A DNA stretch of 64,000 nucleotides from Deinococcus sp. LM3 (GTDB lineage: Bacteria; Deinococcota; Deinococci; Deinococcales; Deinococcaceae), in assembly GCF_002017875.1 (NCBI RefSeq), contig NZ_MUFV01000005.1:1-64000 (forward strand), given 5' to 3'. The position numbers and the translations under genes were made by a program. This document shows, piece after piece, positions 54,687 through 62,680 of this stretch. Position 1 is the first letter of the stretch, and every line of letters begins with the position of its first letter. The notes below the pieces were generated by a model. That model ran no database searches. It was not told the origin of the DNA and worked only from the letters and a program-made list of their open reading frames with translations.

Positions 54687-55091
54687 CTATTTTTCCTGTG
54701 GATCAATATCTTGGTCGGCGAATAAACTTCCCGTTATTTGACGATAAGAATTGATCTCCCATTCAGTACTATCTATTCCTTCTATAATAATTAGGACGCT
54801 TCTTTTTTTTGCAGTAGTACGCGATCCTACTATTCTTATATCGATGAGGTCATCGATGCCTCTAGCAAAATCCATAAGATCACTCCAGTTTGTCTGATAT
54901 CCCAAATTTTCTTTAATCACGAAATCCTCAAAATCAGTTATGGAACTACCTAAAAAACTTTTTGGGGGGGAAGCTATACCATAAAACTCCTCCATCCTCC
55001 AGTCCAGAGAGTCTCCATCTATTGATTCGAGCACATCAAGCAAGGATATTTTCCTTTTAGCTATCCACATTGAAAATTTATATTTTATCAT
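54687..55091 (-). CDS. AT-rich orphan protein beside IS5
   Basis: 134 aa, unrecognised. Visible features: KRKISLLDVLESIDGDSLDW, a short aromatic turn MEEFYGIASPPKSF, acidic helices (DLMDFARGIDDLIDIRIV) and a beta strand RSVLIIIEGID. This is a small soluble alpha/beta protein of the general type of immunity or antitoxin proteins. Base composition is far lower in GC than its neighbours, with AAA/ATT/TTA codons, so it came from elsewhere. The ATG at 55091 lies 4 nt after AGGAGG that belongs to the IS end; an internal ATG (residue 8) is an alternative. It sits between two IS5-related elements. Confidence 0.55.
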   Translation of the reverse strand: MIKYKFSMWIAKRKISLLDVLESIDGDSLDWRMEEFYGIASPPKSFLGSSITDFEDFVIKENLGYQTNWSDLMDFARGIDDLIDIRIVGSRTTAKKRSVLIIIEGIDSTEWEINSYRQITGSLFADQDIDPQEK

Positions 55092-55093
55092 TA

Positions 55094-55983
55094 GACCTCC
55101 TGCGAGAGTCCCCAGCTACGCTGCGTGAGTGAGCCACGACCGTCTAGAACGCCTCCGACAGCTAAACCGCACACGCTTCAAACGGCACACCGGGATCTAC
55201 CCCGAAACCTTCGCCGAGATGGAACTCGTCCTGGACCAGCGAGAACGCTCCAAGAAAAAGTCCGGTCGACCTCCCGCCCTCAACGCGAGTGAACAGCTCC
55301 TTCTCACCCTCGAATTCTGGCGTGAATACCGTACCTTCGCCCACCTCGGCCATGACTGGAACATTCACGAAACCACCGTGCGGCGCACGGTGGAACGCGT
55401 CGAAACCGCCCTGATCCAGAGCGGAGAGTTCCGACTTCCTGGCCGCAAGAGCCTCAAACAGGAAGAGAACGTCTTCCAGATCATCGCCGTAGATGCCGCT
55501 GAAACCCCGTGTGAACGGCCCACCAGCCAACAACGCCGCTGGTACAGCGGCAAGAAGAAACGGCACACCCTCAAAACGCAGGTCGTGATCGACGTGTCCA
55601 CACGCATGATCCTGTGCGTTGCCACCGCCTTCGGGTCCATGCATGACCTCACCCTGTTTCGGCAGTCAGGCGTCCAGATCCATCCAGAAACGGCGCTGAT
55701 CGGGGATGCCGGCTACCAGGGCATTCGGCAGCATCACGGTCACTCGGTGACACCGCACAAAGCGACAAAGAAAGCGCCGCTGACCCCTGAACAGCGTCAA
55801 CAGAACCGGGAACTGGCGTCGACCCGCCTGCGGGTCGAGCATGTCATCCGGTGTCTGAAGATTTTCCGCGTGCTGAAGGACATTTACCGTCACCGGGGGC
55901 GGCGCTTCTCTTTACGCGTCAATCTCATTGCAGCGGTGTGCAACCGCAGCGTTGCCGGTGTGGCGTGATTTTCGCAGGAGGTC
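55094..55983 (+). mobile_element. IS5-family (IS1031-like) insertion sequence, apparently intact
   Basis: 890 bp. Ends GACCTCCTGCGAGAGTC and TTTTCGCAGGAGGTC are inverted repeats, flanked by TA on both sides (55092-55093 and 55984-55985), the target of this IS5 subgroup. It contains a single complete transposase. It is probably the autonomous source of the miniature elements at 28798 and 54524. Both ends carry AGGAGG reading outward. Confidence 0.88.
55129..55968 (+). CDS. IS5-family transposase
   Basis: 279 aa from GTG 55129. The N-terminal HTH-like region GRPPALNASEQLLLTLEFWR and WNIHETTVRRTVERVETAL is followed by the DDE domain: QIIAVDAAETPCERPTSQQR (first Asp), KRHTLKTQVVIDVSTRMILC, ETALIGDAGYQGIRQHHGHS (second Asp) and TRLRVEHVIRCLKIFRVLKD (Glu). 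The frame is complete and no residue of the triad is missing, so it is likely active, unlike the other transposases here. Confidence 0.92.
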   Translation: MSHDRLERLRQLNRTRFKRHTGIYPETFAEMELVLDQRERSKKKSGRPPALNASEQLLLTLEFWREYRTFAHLGHDWNIHETTVRRTVERVETALIQSGEFRLPGRKSLKQEENVFQIIAVDAAETPCERPTSQQRRWYSGKKKRHTLKTQVVIDVSTRMILCVATAFGSMHDLTLFRQSGVQIHPETALIGDAGYQGIRQHHGHSVTPHKATKKAPLTPEQRQQNRELASTRLRVEHVIRCLKIFRVLKDIYRHRGRRFSLRVNLIAAVCNRSVAGVA

Positions 55984-56168
55984 TATTGGTAGTCAGGCCC
56001 AGGACGGTCACGCCATCGGTCGGCCGCGCCCACGCCCCCGGACGGACGCCACCGGCTGGTGCCGCGCCGTCCACCTTCTGCCGCCCACGAGCGCCCCGCC
56101 GGGCAAGACCCAAGAGGCCTTGGGGCAACCGGGTGCCGGGCTATACCGCACGCCCCGACAGTGGGAGG

Positions 56169-57005
56169 GTGACTGCATCCACACCCGCCCCCCGGCCCCC
56201 GTCCCAGGACGCTTCCGCACCTGCGCTCTTCCACGTCCGGCGCGGCCAGGGCAAGCCGCTGCTGCTCATCCACGGGCTGGGCAGTTCCTGGCAGACGTGG
56301 GCGCCGATCCTGCCCGGACTGGAAGCGCAGCGTGAGGTGATCGCCGTCGACCTGCCCGGCTTCGGCCACACGCCCCCGTTGCCCGGCGAGGTGAGTATCG
56401 CCACGCTCGCCGACGCGGTGACCGAGTTCCTGACGCGGGAGAACCTCCTGGGCATCGATGCCGTGGGCACCTCGATGGGGGCCCGGCTGGTGCTGGAACT
56501 CGCGCGGCGTGGGGGCGTCCTGGGCGCGGTGGTGTCGCTCGATCCCGGCGGGTTCTGGCAGGGCTGGGAACGGGCCTTCTTCTACAGCACGGTGGCGGCG
56601 TCCATCAAACTGATCCGCGCGCTCCAGCCGGTCATGCCCGCCCTGACGGCGTCGCCCGTCACCCGCAGCGCCCTGTTCGCCCAGTTCTCCTCGCATCCGT
56701 GGGCGCTAAGTCCGGAACTCACCCTGACCGAGATGAGGAGTTTCGCGGCCTCGCCGTCCACGGATGAACTGCTGCGGAACCTCGCGTATGGCGAGGCGCA
56801 GCAGGGCCTGCCCCGGGGCCGGCTGGCGCGCCCGCTGATGATCGGCTGGGGGCGCCTGGACCGGGTGTGCCTGCCGGTCCAGGCGTCGAGGGCTCAGGAG
56901 CTGTTTCCCGACGCCCGGCTGCATTGGTTCGACCACAGCGGCCACTTCCCGCATTGGGACATGCCTGCCCAGACGCTGCGCGTAATCCTGGACACCACCG
57001 CCTGA
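56169..57005 (+). CDS. Alpha/beta-fold hydrolase
   Basis: 278 aa if started at GTG 56169. The frame is open upstream through the IS5 right end, and a TTG at 55986 has AGGAGG 4 nt upstream, but the intervening 61 residues are Arg/Pro-rich and unlike a protein start. Motifs: PLLLIHGLGSSWQTWAPILP (oxyanion HG), REVIAVDLPGFGHTPPLPGE, nucleophile elbow GTSMGARLVLELAR (Ser), GWGRLDRVCLP (Asp) and DHSGHFPHWDMP (His). A complete triad. Substrate unknown; the closest general group is MhpC/epoxide-hydrolase-like esterases. Confidence 0.85.
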   Translation: MTASTPAPRPPSQDASAPALFHVRRGQGKPLLLIHGLGSSWQTWAPILPGLEAQREVIAVDLPGFGHTPPLPGEVSIATLADAVTEFLTRENLLGIDAVGTSMGARLVLELARRGGVLGAVVSLDPGGFWQGWERAFFYSTVAASIKLIRALQPVMPALTASPVTRSALFAQFSSHPWALSPELTLTEMRSFAASPSTDELLRNLAYGEAQQGLPRGRLARPLMIGWGRLDRVCLPVQASRAQELFPDARLHWFDHSGHFPHWDMPAQTLRVILDTTA

Positions 57006-57042
57006 CCCGGCCCCGGCCCGCGCCCGCGCCGTGCCAGCATCA

Positions 57043-57315
57043 GGGGTCACGCTAGAGTTGGAACCTTTTTCCCGCTAAGGAGTTCCCCTCTTCGTTTTCT
57101 CGCGTCACACACGGTCGTACCCCGGCGTGAACGATGGCGTCCAGCTGGGGTATACCCATTCCTGACAGCTCGGCTCTGCGCTCAGTACGGCACTCCGAGT
57201 GTCCAGTTGAAGTCCATTTCAGCTAAAACTGACACCTGTCAGGGCAGGTCTGAACGTCAACTTGACATGCTTGCACGCTTAGCGGGAATTTTCGTTCCAA
57301 CTCTAGCGTGACCCC
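57043..57315. mobile_element. 273-bp element with long terminal inverted repeats
   Basis: The left end GGGGTCACGCTAGAGTTGGAAC and a nearby CCCGCTAAG are mirrored at the right by CTTAGCGGG and GTTCCAACTCTAGCGTGACC. The arms are over 30 bp with small gaps. There is no coding capacity. No target duplication is obvious. It abuts a truncated PIN gene, and the GTG in its right end could serve as that fragment's start. Confidence 0.75.
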
Positions 57316-57508
57316 TTCTTGCCCGGATCCGAAGGACTGGTACCTGCTCGACCTCCTGATAACGTCTGAAGCGGACGCCATCGTGTCGAAGGACGCCCAC
57401 CTGCGCCAGATGCGCACGAAGCTGGGTGTGCCCGTGTACGAGCCTAAGGAACTGATCCGGCTGGGCCTGCTGGGGTCAGGTGAGCGTGGGGACGGCCATG
57501 TCCGCTAG
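57316..57508 (+). pseudogene. PIN-domain protein, C-terminal fragment
   Basis: The frame DPKDWYLLDLLITSEADAIV, SKDAHLRQMRTKLGVPVYEP, KELIRLGLLG matches the last third of a PIN-domain (VapC-like) ribonuclease: the D-x-KDWYLLDLL helix and the acidic SKDAHL motif that carries the last metal-binding Asp. The N-terminal two thirds, including the first acidic residues, were removed at the 273-bp element. It is non-functional. Confidence 0.7.
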
Positions 57509-57562
57509 AACTGGGCCGCAACGGGCCTGACTGTCACGTGCTGAGCACGGCGGAGTACGTCG

Positions 57563-57964
57563 TCAAGTCCGGCGTCGGTTCTCTGCTCCTTTGAGGTGAC
57601 TGCGGATCCCCCGGCCCGCCATCGGTTCATCCCGGAACCGCGGCATGACGTGAAAGTGGGCATGCATCACGTGCTGGCCCCCCACGACCCCCACGTTCCA
57701 CCCGGCGTTGTAGCCGTCAGGGGCGAGGACGGCCTCCAGATGCGCCCTGGCCTGCAGGAGGAGATCCTGGGTGGCGGCCCATTCCTGTGGCGTGAGATCG
57801 AACACCGTGGGTCGGTGGGCTTTCGGGACGATGATCCCTGCCCCTTCCAGGGCGCCCGTCTCGCTGGGTTTGATGCTCAGGAGGCAGTGGTCGTTTTCTA
57901 GGACGAACGCGTCCCGGCGAAGCTCAGCAGGATCGCAGTAGGGGCAGGCGTGGTCGTCGCGCAT
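57563..57964 (-). CDS. HIT family protein
   Basis: 133 aa. Nucleotide-binding HIT fold: CPYCDPAELRRDAFVLENDH (Cys pair), LSIKPSETGALEGAGIIVPK and the signature GGQHVMHAHFHVMPRFRDEP, with the histidine triad HxHxHxx. Such proteins hydrolyse AMP- or dinucleotide-linked substrates in the cytoplasm. A single gene, convergent with the PIN relic. Confidence 0.9.
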   Translation of the reverse strand: MRDDHACPYCDPAELRRDAFVLENDHCLLSIKPSETGALEGAGIIVPKAHRPTVFDLTPQEWAATQDLLLQARAHLEAVLAPDGYNAGWNVGVVGGQHVMHAHFHVMPRFRDEPMAGRGIRSHLKGAENRRRT

Positions 57965-58149
57965 TCACGGTCCAGGATAAGTGACGACCGGGCGGCACTC
58001 CGACGCACTGCAGGCGCCGTCGGAACACCCGGTGAAACGGAGTCCCGCGCTTCAGCAGCCGGGGCCCACCGGACGCACCCATCACCGGGTGGCCTCCACA
58101 TTCACGGACGGTCCAAGCCTCTGTCCGGCGCCGGTCCCTTCGCCTTCGT

Positions 58150-59271
58150 TCAGTAGCGGGGCACGTTGCGGGCCTGGGCGACCGTTTCACCCAGTCGCAC
58201 GACCTCCGCCGCAAGTTCCGGCGCGGGCAGGGTGCGCCCGAAGCGTCCCTGCACGTCCCGCTGCAGGCTGCCGGAGAGGCCCGACGAGCCTCCGTACGCC
58301 GCGTACGTCCGCGCCAGGATGGGCACAGCCTCCTGGAGACGCGCCGACGCAGGAATGCGGGCGCGCTTCACGTGCATGTTGTGCTGCGGATCGCTCGGCA
58401 CCAGGTTCCACAGCTCGTTGATGGGATGCACCGATACCGGAATCAGGTGGTCGAGATCGAACGCCTCCGTGCTCAGTGGCCGGGCCGTCCACGGGCAGGT
58501 GAAGGGACGCCCTTCCAGCATCAGGAGCCGCACCTGATTGCGTTCCCAGGTCAGCGGCACCCGCCCTTCCGGCGTCTCGGTCAGCAGCGTGAATACCTCC
58601 CCGCGTGTCACTCGTGGCGTCTGCTCCACCCGCTCCACGAACAGGCTCCACTGCTGCAGGCACAGCGCTTCCACCCACAGCGACAGGTCCAGCAGCGCCT
58701 GCCACAACGCGGCGGGCACGACGAACGCCGGTTCGTGCGGTGACGATCCCGGCAGTGGCGTCCCTGACAGGGACGCCACCGGCGCAGGTACACCGAACAG
58801 CCCGTGCGCGCCGCCCGGCCCGGCGTACCGCACGGGCTGCCGGACCGCGTGCGCGATCACCGTCAGGGTCTGCCGGGTCAGTGCGAGCAGCTCCGGGCTG
58901 AGTTCCCCGCGGTCCGCTCGGTACGCCGCGAGCAGCAGCGCCCCGTCCGCCGGGTGGCTGCGGGTGTACGGCAGGTCCTCCCAGGTGCGCCGCAGCTGGG
59001 TCAGAGCGGGCCGGAAACTGAGGTCCTGACGGCGCACGCCGTCCCGGACGGGACGGCTCCCCTGCATGACCTCCCGCTCGCCCACGAACGGCCAGTACGA
59101 CACCAGCCAGCGCTGCGCCACGCGGCGCAGCGGCACGATCACGTCCCGGTCCGGCAGAAATGGGTGTTCCATCGCGAGATCGTTGAGCGCGCGGACGAGC
59201 GCGAACTTGTACGTGTTCGTCTTGGCCTCGTGCCTCAGCAGCGTGCCCAGCAGTTCGCGCCCGTCAGGCAC
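58150..59271 (-). CDS. HNH endonuclease domain protein
   Basis: 373 aa using GTG 59271 (PDGRELLGTLLRHEAKTNTY); GTG 59313 is an alternative. N-terminal ~260 residues are helical (YKFALVRALNDLAMEHPFLP). The C-terminal HNH domain reads GRPFTCPWTARPLSTEAFDL, then DLDHLIPVSVHPINELWNLV and PSDPQHNMHVKRARIPA: conserved His of DHLIP, Asn of NELWNLV and His of HNMHVK. It lies 89 bp downstream of the NERD-helicase gene on the same strand, so they are likely co-expressed as a nuclease-helicase pair. Not similar to the HNH gene at 35911 except in the motif. Confidence 0.82.
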   Translation of the reverse strand: MPDGRELLGTLLRHEAKTNTYKFALVRALNDLAMEHPFLPDRDVIVPLRRVAQRWLVSYWPFVGEREVMQGSRPVRDGVRRQDLSFRPALTQLRRTWEDLPYTRSHPADGALLLAAYRADRGELSPELLALTRQTLTVIAHAVRQPVRYAGPGGAHGLFGVPAPVASLSGTPLPGSSPHEPAFVVPAALWQALLDLSLWVEALCLQQWSLFVERVEQTPRVTRGEVFTLLTETPEGRVPLTWERNQVRLLMLEGRPFTCPWTARPLSTEAFDLDHLIPVSVHPINELWNLVPSDPQHNMHVKRARIPASARLQEAVPILARTYAAYGGSSGLSGSLQRDVQGRFGRTLPAPELAAEVVRLGETVAQARNVPRY

Positions 59272-59360
59272 GGTCGACCCGCTCCGCGTGGGACAGCCCG
59301 TCACGCCGGCCACTCAGCACGCCCAGGGTGGTGTGGGCGTCCTGGACCGGTCTGGCGCAC

Positions 59361-61556
59361 TCAGTTGCGGACGTCATCGAGTTGCCGCCGGGGCTGCCGG
59401 TACGTGAAGCGCAGCTCCGGCCCGCTCTCGAGCACCCGGCGGATCTCGTCCGCCAGCGGCGTGCCGTCCATCCCACACCCGCTGAGGTGCACCCAGCCGC
59501 GACTGCGGCTGATCCCCACGAACAGCTGGTTCCGCAGGCGGATGACGTCCTCGCGCGCCGCGACCCGGTCCACGCCGACGACGTACACCACGTCCGCCTC
59601 GTTCCCCTTGGCCTGCATGACCGGCGAGACCGTCACCGCCCCGTCGCGCCAGAACCCGTTCGAGTCCGTGTCCGGCCACTTCTGCCGCGGGACGTTCACG
59701 TCCTTGTTGCCGGGCAGGTACACGCTGACGTTCACGGAGCGCAGGGCCTTGAACACGTCCTCCTGCAGGGTGTACGGCTCCCAGTCCAGGCCCGGCACGA
59801 CGATCAGAACCTGCCGGCTCGGGCGCAGCCCGTGCGGACCGAGGTCCGCCTGAACGCGGTCGATCAGGGCCAGGAGTTCCGCCCGGCGGGTCGGGTACGT
59901 CTCGAATGTCACCAGCGGCTCGTCCGTGAAGCCGGGGAGGGGATTGGGGGAGTTCTCGGGCGAGCGGGTCAGGGTCACCTCGCTGCCGCTGCGGAACTGA
60001 CCCTCGACGTCGTACCCGATGGACTGCCAGTCAGCGCGGTTCGTCAGCCCGGCCAGCATGCCCCCTTCCCGCAGCAGACCCATCCCGAGGGCGTGCGCGG
60101 CCAGCAGCACCGGGCCCGGCGTCCGGTAGCAGCGGTTCATCACCTCGCTCTTCCGGATGCCGCCCCGGTACGACACGCCCGGCCCGAAGATCGCCGCGCC
60201 CTGATCACCGAACAGTTCCCGGGTGTTCGGGATGGTCAGCGTATCCAGGCTCTGCGCCTCATCGTACGCCCAGATCAGCCGCCGCGCTTCCGGTTCCCCG
60301 GTGTCCAGCAGGGCGTCCCGCGCGACGGGGCGCAGGCTCTGGTACGCCATCCAGTAGAACGCCTGCTTCTCCTCGAAGTTCAGGGCCGCCTCCTCGTGCA
60401 CGAGGTCCTGGCCCTCGTCGATCAGCACCGCGTCGAACACCTGCAGGGACCGCTGCGTGAGCTGCGCGTCGAGCAGCAGGGCCCGGCAGGCGAACAGCAG
60501 TTTGCTGGTCGGACTGCCGGGCGGCGTGCGGTCCACGGTGAGCGGCGTGACGCCCACCTGCGACGCCAGCGTGCGGTAGAAGCCCGGCTGGTCCTTGCTG
60601 CCCCAGGCGTGCAGGATCCGCAGGCGGTGCCCGGCGGTCTGCAGGGACTGCTCGCCGCCGCTGGCCTGCCGCAGCCAGTGGTCGACCTGCGCGCGGATCT
60701 GGTCGTACAGGCTCCGCGAGAAGAACACCAGCGCGACGTTCCAGTCCGGGTGACGCAGGTGCATGGTCGCGGCCTTCTGCGCGAGCAGGACCGTCTTCCC
60801 ACTCCCGGCGATCCCGCGGATGCGCTGCGGGCCGGGTGGGATGGTCTTGGCGATCAGTTCCTGCTGCAGGTCGAAGGCATGCAGGTGACGCGCGCTGCGC
60901 GTCACCAGGTCCGCCCGCCGGACCGGTGCGGGCGTCGCGGCAGGAGCGGGAGGCCGGATCACGCGTTTCGGGACGTTCCCACTGGTCCCCAGGGCGCTGC
61001 GCAGGGCCGCCCAAGCCGCGTCGTCGAGTGGCTGCCCGTACCGCACGGGCGGAGTCCGTTCCAGCGCGGCGCGCAGCCGCGCGGGGGTCAGCTCGTCCGC
61101 GAACAGCATCGGCACGTCGCTCAGCAGGTGCCCGAACCGCCCGTCCCACGCCTCCCGCGTGATCAGCGGGAGCGCCACGAGGGCCCGCGTGGCGAGTTGC
61201 GCGAGGTCGCCCCGGCGGACGGCCAGTTCACCGAGCAGCTGGGCCTGCTTGCGGGCCTGCTCGTACGGGTTGAGGTGCGTCTTCCCGTAGTACGGCCGGG
61301 CGAGGTCCCAGCGGTACCCGCTCACACCCGCGATCATGTCCAGCGGGAGGCTCTTGACCTCGATCACGACCAGCCCGAGCTCCGGATCGGCGATCAGGAT
61401 GTCCGGTTCCCGCACCGTCTCGCGCGTCACGAGGGGGTAGCGCCAGAATCCCAGGACGTCCTCACCGGCGTACGCGGCCTTGACGGCCTCGAAGACCCGC
61501 CGCTCCCCTTCCTCTCCTGGACCTCCGAAGGCCTCCGTCACCACGAAATCGGCCAT
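59361..61556 (-). CDS. NERD-domain superfamily I helicase
   Basis: 731 aa. The N-terminal NERD nuclease-like domain (~10-110) has FGGPGEEGERRVFEAVKAAY, EPDILIADPELGLVVIEVKS (D and ExK of the restriction-like fold) and NPYEQARKQAQLLG. The SF1 helicase follows: Walker A RIRGIAGSGKTVLLAQKAAT, motif Ia-like VALVFFSRSLYDQIR, DEGQD box AVLIDEGQDLVHEEAALNFE, SYRGGIRKSEVMNRCYRTPG (motif III/IV), AKGNEADVVYVVGVDR (motif V) and NQLFVGISRSRGWVHLSGCG (motif VI). Predicted DNA translocase plus nuclease; homologues occur in phage-defence loci. It begins at ATG 61556 with no operon partner upstream. Confidence 0.88.
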   Translation of the reverse strand: MADFVVTEAFGGPGEEGERRVFEAVKAAYAGEDVLGFWRYPLVTRETVREPDILIADPELGLVVIEVKSLPLDMIAGVSGYRWDLARPYYGKTHLNPYEQARKQAQLLGELAVRRGDLAQLATRALVALPLITREAWDGRFGHLLSDVPMLFADELTPARLRAALERTPPVRYGQPLDDAAWAALRSALGTSGNVPKRVIRPPAPAATPAPVRRADLVTRSARHLHAFDLQQELIAKTIPPGPQRIRGIAGSGKTVLLAQKAATMHLRHPDWNVALVFFSRSLYDQIRAQVDHWLRQASGGEQSLQTAGHRLRILHAWGSKDQPGFYRTLASQVGVTPLTVDRTPPGSPTSKLLFACRALLLDAQLTQRSLQVFDAVLIDEGQDLVHEEAALNFEEKQAFYWMAYQSLRPVARDALLDTGEPEARRLIWAYDEAQSLDTLTIPNTRELFGDQGAAIFGPGVSYRGGIRKSEVMNRCYRTPGPVLLAAHALGMGLLREGGMLAGLTNRADWQSIGYDVEGQFRSGSEVTLTRSPENSPNPLPGFTDEPLVTFETYPTRRAELLALIDRVQADLGPHGLRPSRQVLIVVPGLDWEPYTLQEDVFKALRSVNVSVYLPGNKDVNVPRQKWPDTDSNGFWRDGAVTVSPVMQAKGNEADVVYVVGVDRVAAREDVIRLRNQLFVGISRSRGWVHLSGCGMDGTPLADEIRRVLESGPELRFTYRQPRRQLDDVRN

Positions 61557-61782
61557 AGGGCCGCAGGATACCGCGCGCCCCGGTCCGATCAGGCCGCAGA
61601 TGCGCCGGGGAGTGGAGATGACCGGAGCGGACAGGTGGTGTGCCGTTGATGCACTGGCTCACTGCCTCGTTTCCCGAACCACAGGAGATGCCCGATTGCC
61701 CCGCGATCCGATTCTCTCCTCGAAACCGCCCGGGCGGTGGGGCCCTATCGATGGGGACGCCGGACCACCTGCTGAGCCGCGT

Positions 61783-62460
61783 TCAGGAGAGGGTCACGCT
61801 GACGGGCTGGTTCGCGGGCCGATACTGCCCGTCGAGGATAGAGGCATTGACGAACGTCGTGCCCGGCAGGCTCAGCGCGTCGGTCCCGTAACCCTCATGA
61901 ATGTGACCGCAGACGAACAGGCGCGGCCTGACGCGCTCCACCACCTCCCGGAGTTGAGGGCAGCCGACGTGCGCGGCGGGACCGAAACGGCTGGCGGGAA
62001 CGCGGTCATGAATGCCTTGCACCGGACCGTGGGTGACCAGCACGTCAACCGACGCTGGAATCTTTGCCCAGTGGGCGGCGAGGTCACTCCCGGGGCGGCG
62101 GTTGAAGGCCCAGTCATGGAACCAGGGTGTGATGGGTGAACCCCAGAAACGCAGACCGCCGATCTCGGCCCCCGAGTCGTTCAGGTAGGTGACGTTCCGG
62201 GGCACGAGGGCCACGAACGCTTCCGGATCCCGCTCGGCCAGGAAATCGTGGTTCCCGGCAATCACGACCGCGCCGTGCGTGAAGCGCTGCGCCAGTGTGC
62301 CCAGCCAGCTCAGCGCGGCGGCACACTCGGCGGGGCGACCCTGGCTGGTCAGGTCGCTGGCATGGATCAGCAGGTCACCCTCGGGGAGCTTGAGGCGACG
62401 GCCGGTGGTGAACAGTTCGCCCTGCTGGCTGTGGGTGTCGCTGATACAGACGATCTTCAT
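61783..62460 (-). CDS. Calcineurin-like metallophosphoesterase
   Basis: 225 aa. Metal-ligand motifs in order: ISDTHSQQGE (D-x-H), GDLLIHASDLTSQG (usually GD near the second site; here HASD replaces HAGD), AVVIAGNHDFL (GNHD), LVTHGPVQGI and VCGHIHEGYGTD (GHxH). The ligands are present despite the Gly-to-Ser change. Members hydrolyse phosphomono- or diesters; the physiological substrate is not predictable. Stand-alone gene. Confidence 0.9.
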   Translation of the reverse strand: MKIVCISDTHSQQGELFTTGRRLKLPEGDLLIHASDLTSQGRPAECAAALSWLGTLAQRFTHGAVVIAGNHDFLAERDPEAFVALVPRNVTYLNDSGAEIGGLRFWGSPITPWFHDWAFNRRPGSDLAAHWAKIPASVDVLVTHGPVQGIHDRVPASRFGPAAHVGCPQLREVVERVRPRLFVCGHIHEGYGTDALSLPGTTFVNASILDGQYRPANQPVSVTLS

Positions 62461-62610
62461 GACGCGGCCTCCTGCGGTAGGGTTCCTGTGAAGGTCCCTG
62501 GTCGGTGGTGTTGACCGGGTTGGGTCCGCTGACCCGCCTCGATCGACAGGCCTGCCACCGTTGTCCCGCGGCCATCATCGGGCACGGCGCCCGGCGCTGC
62601 ACAAGCGAAT

Positions 62611-62643
62611 CACGGAATGCCCCCTGAGTGGGGGCATTCCGTG
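62611..62643. terminator. Strong inverted repeat, bidirectional terminator candidate
   Basis: CACGGAATGCCCCC (62611-62624) and its exact complement (62630-62643) flank a five-base loop. It lies between the CDC-like gene (ending 62681, minus) and the phosphoesterase (starting 62460, minus), where termination of the former is expected. There is no T-run, so a pause or protein site is an alternative. Confidence 0.55.
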
Positions 62644-62680
62644 ACCGACGGTGATCGCCTGACACCTGTCGCTAGTGGTT

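Noticed and set aside
55851..56168. N-terminal extension of the alpha/beta hydrolase through the IS5 end
   Set aside because: Residues are Arg/Pro-rich and continue into antisense-like IS sequence; kept only as a possible TTG start.
59328..61649. 773-codon plus-strand open frame
   Set aside because: Exact antisense of the NERD-helicase; no recognisable domain and biased composition.
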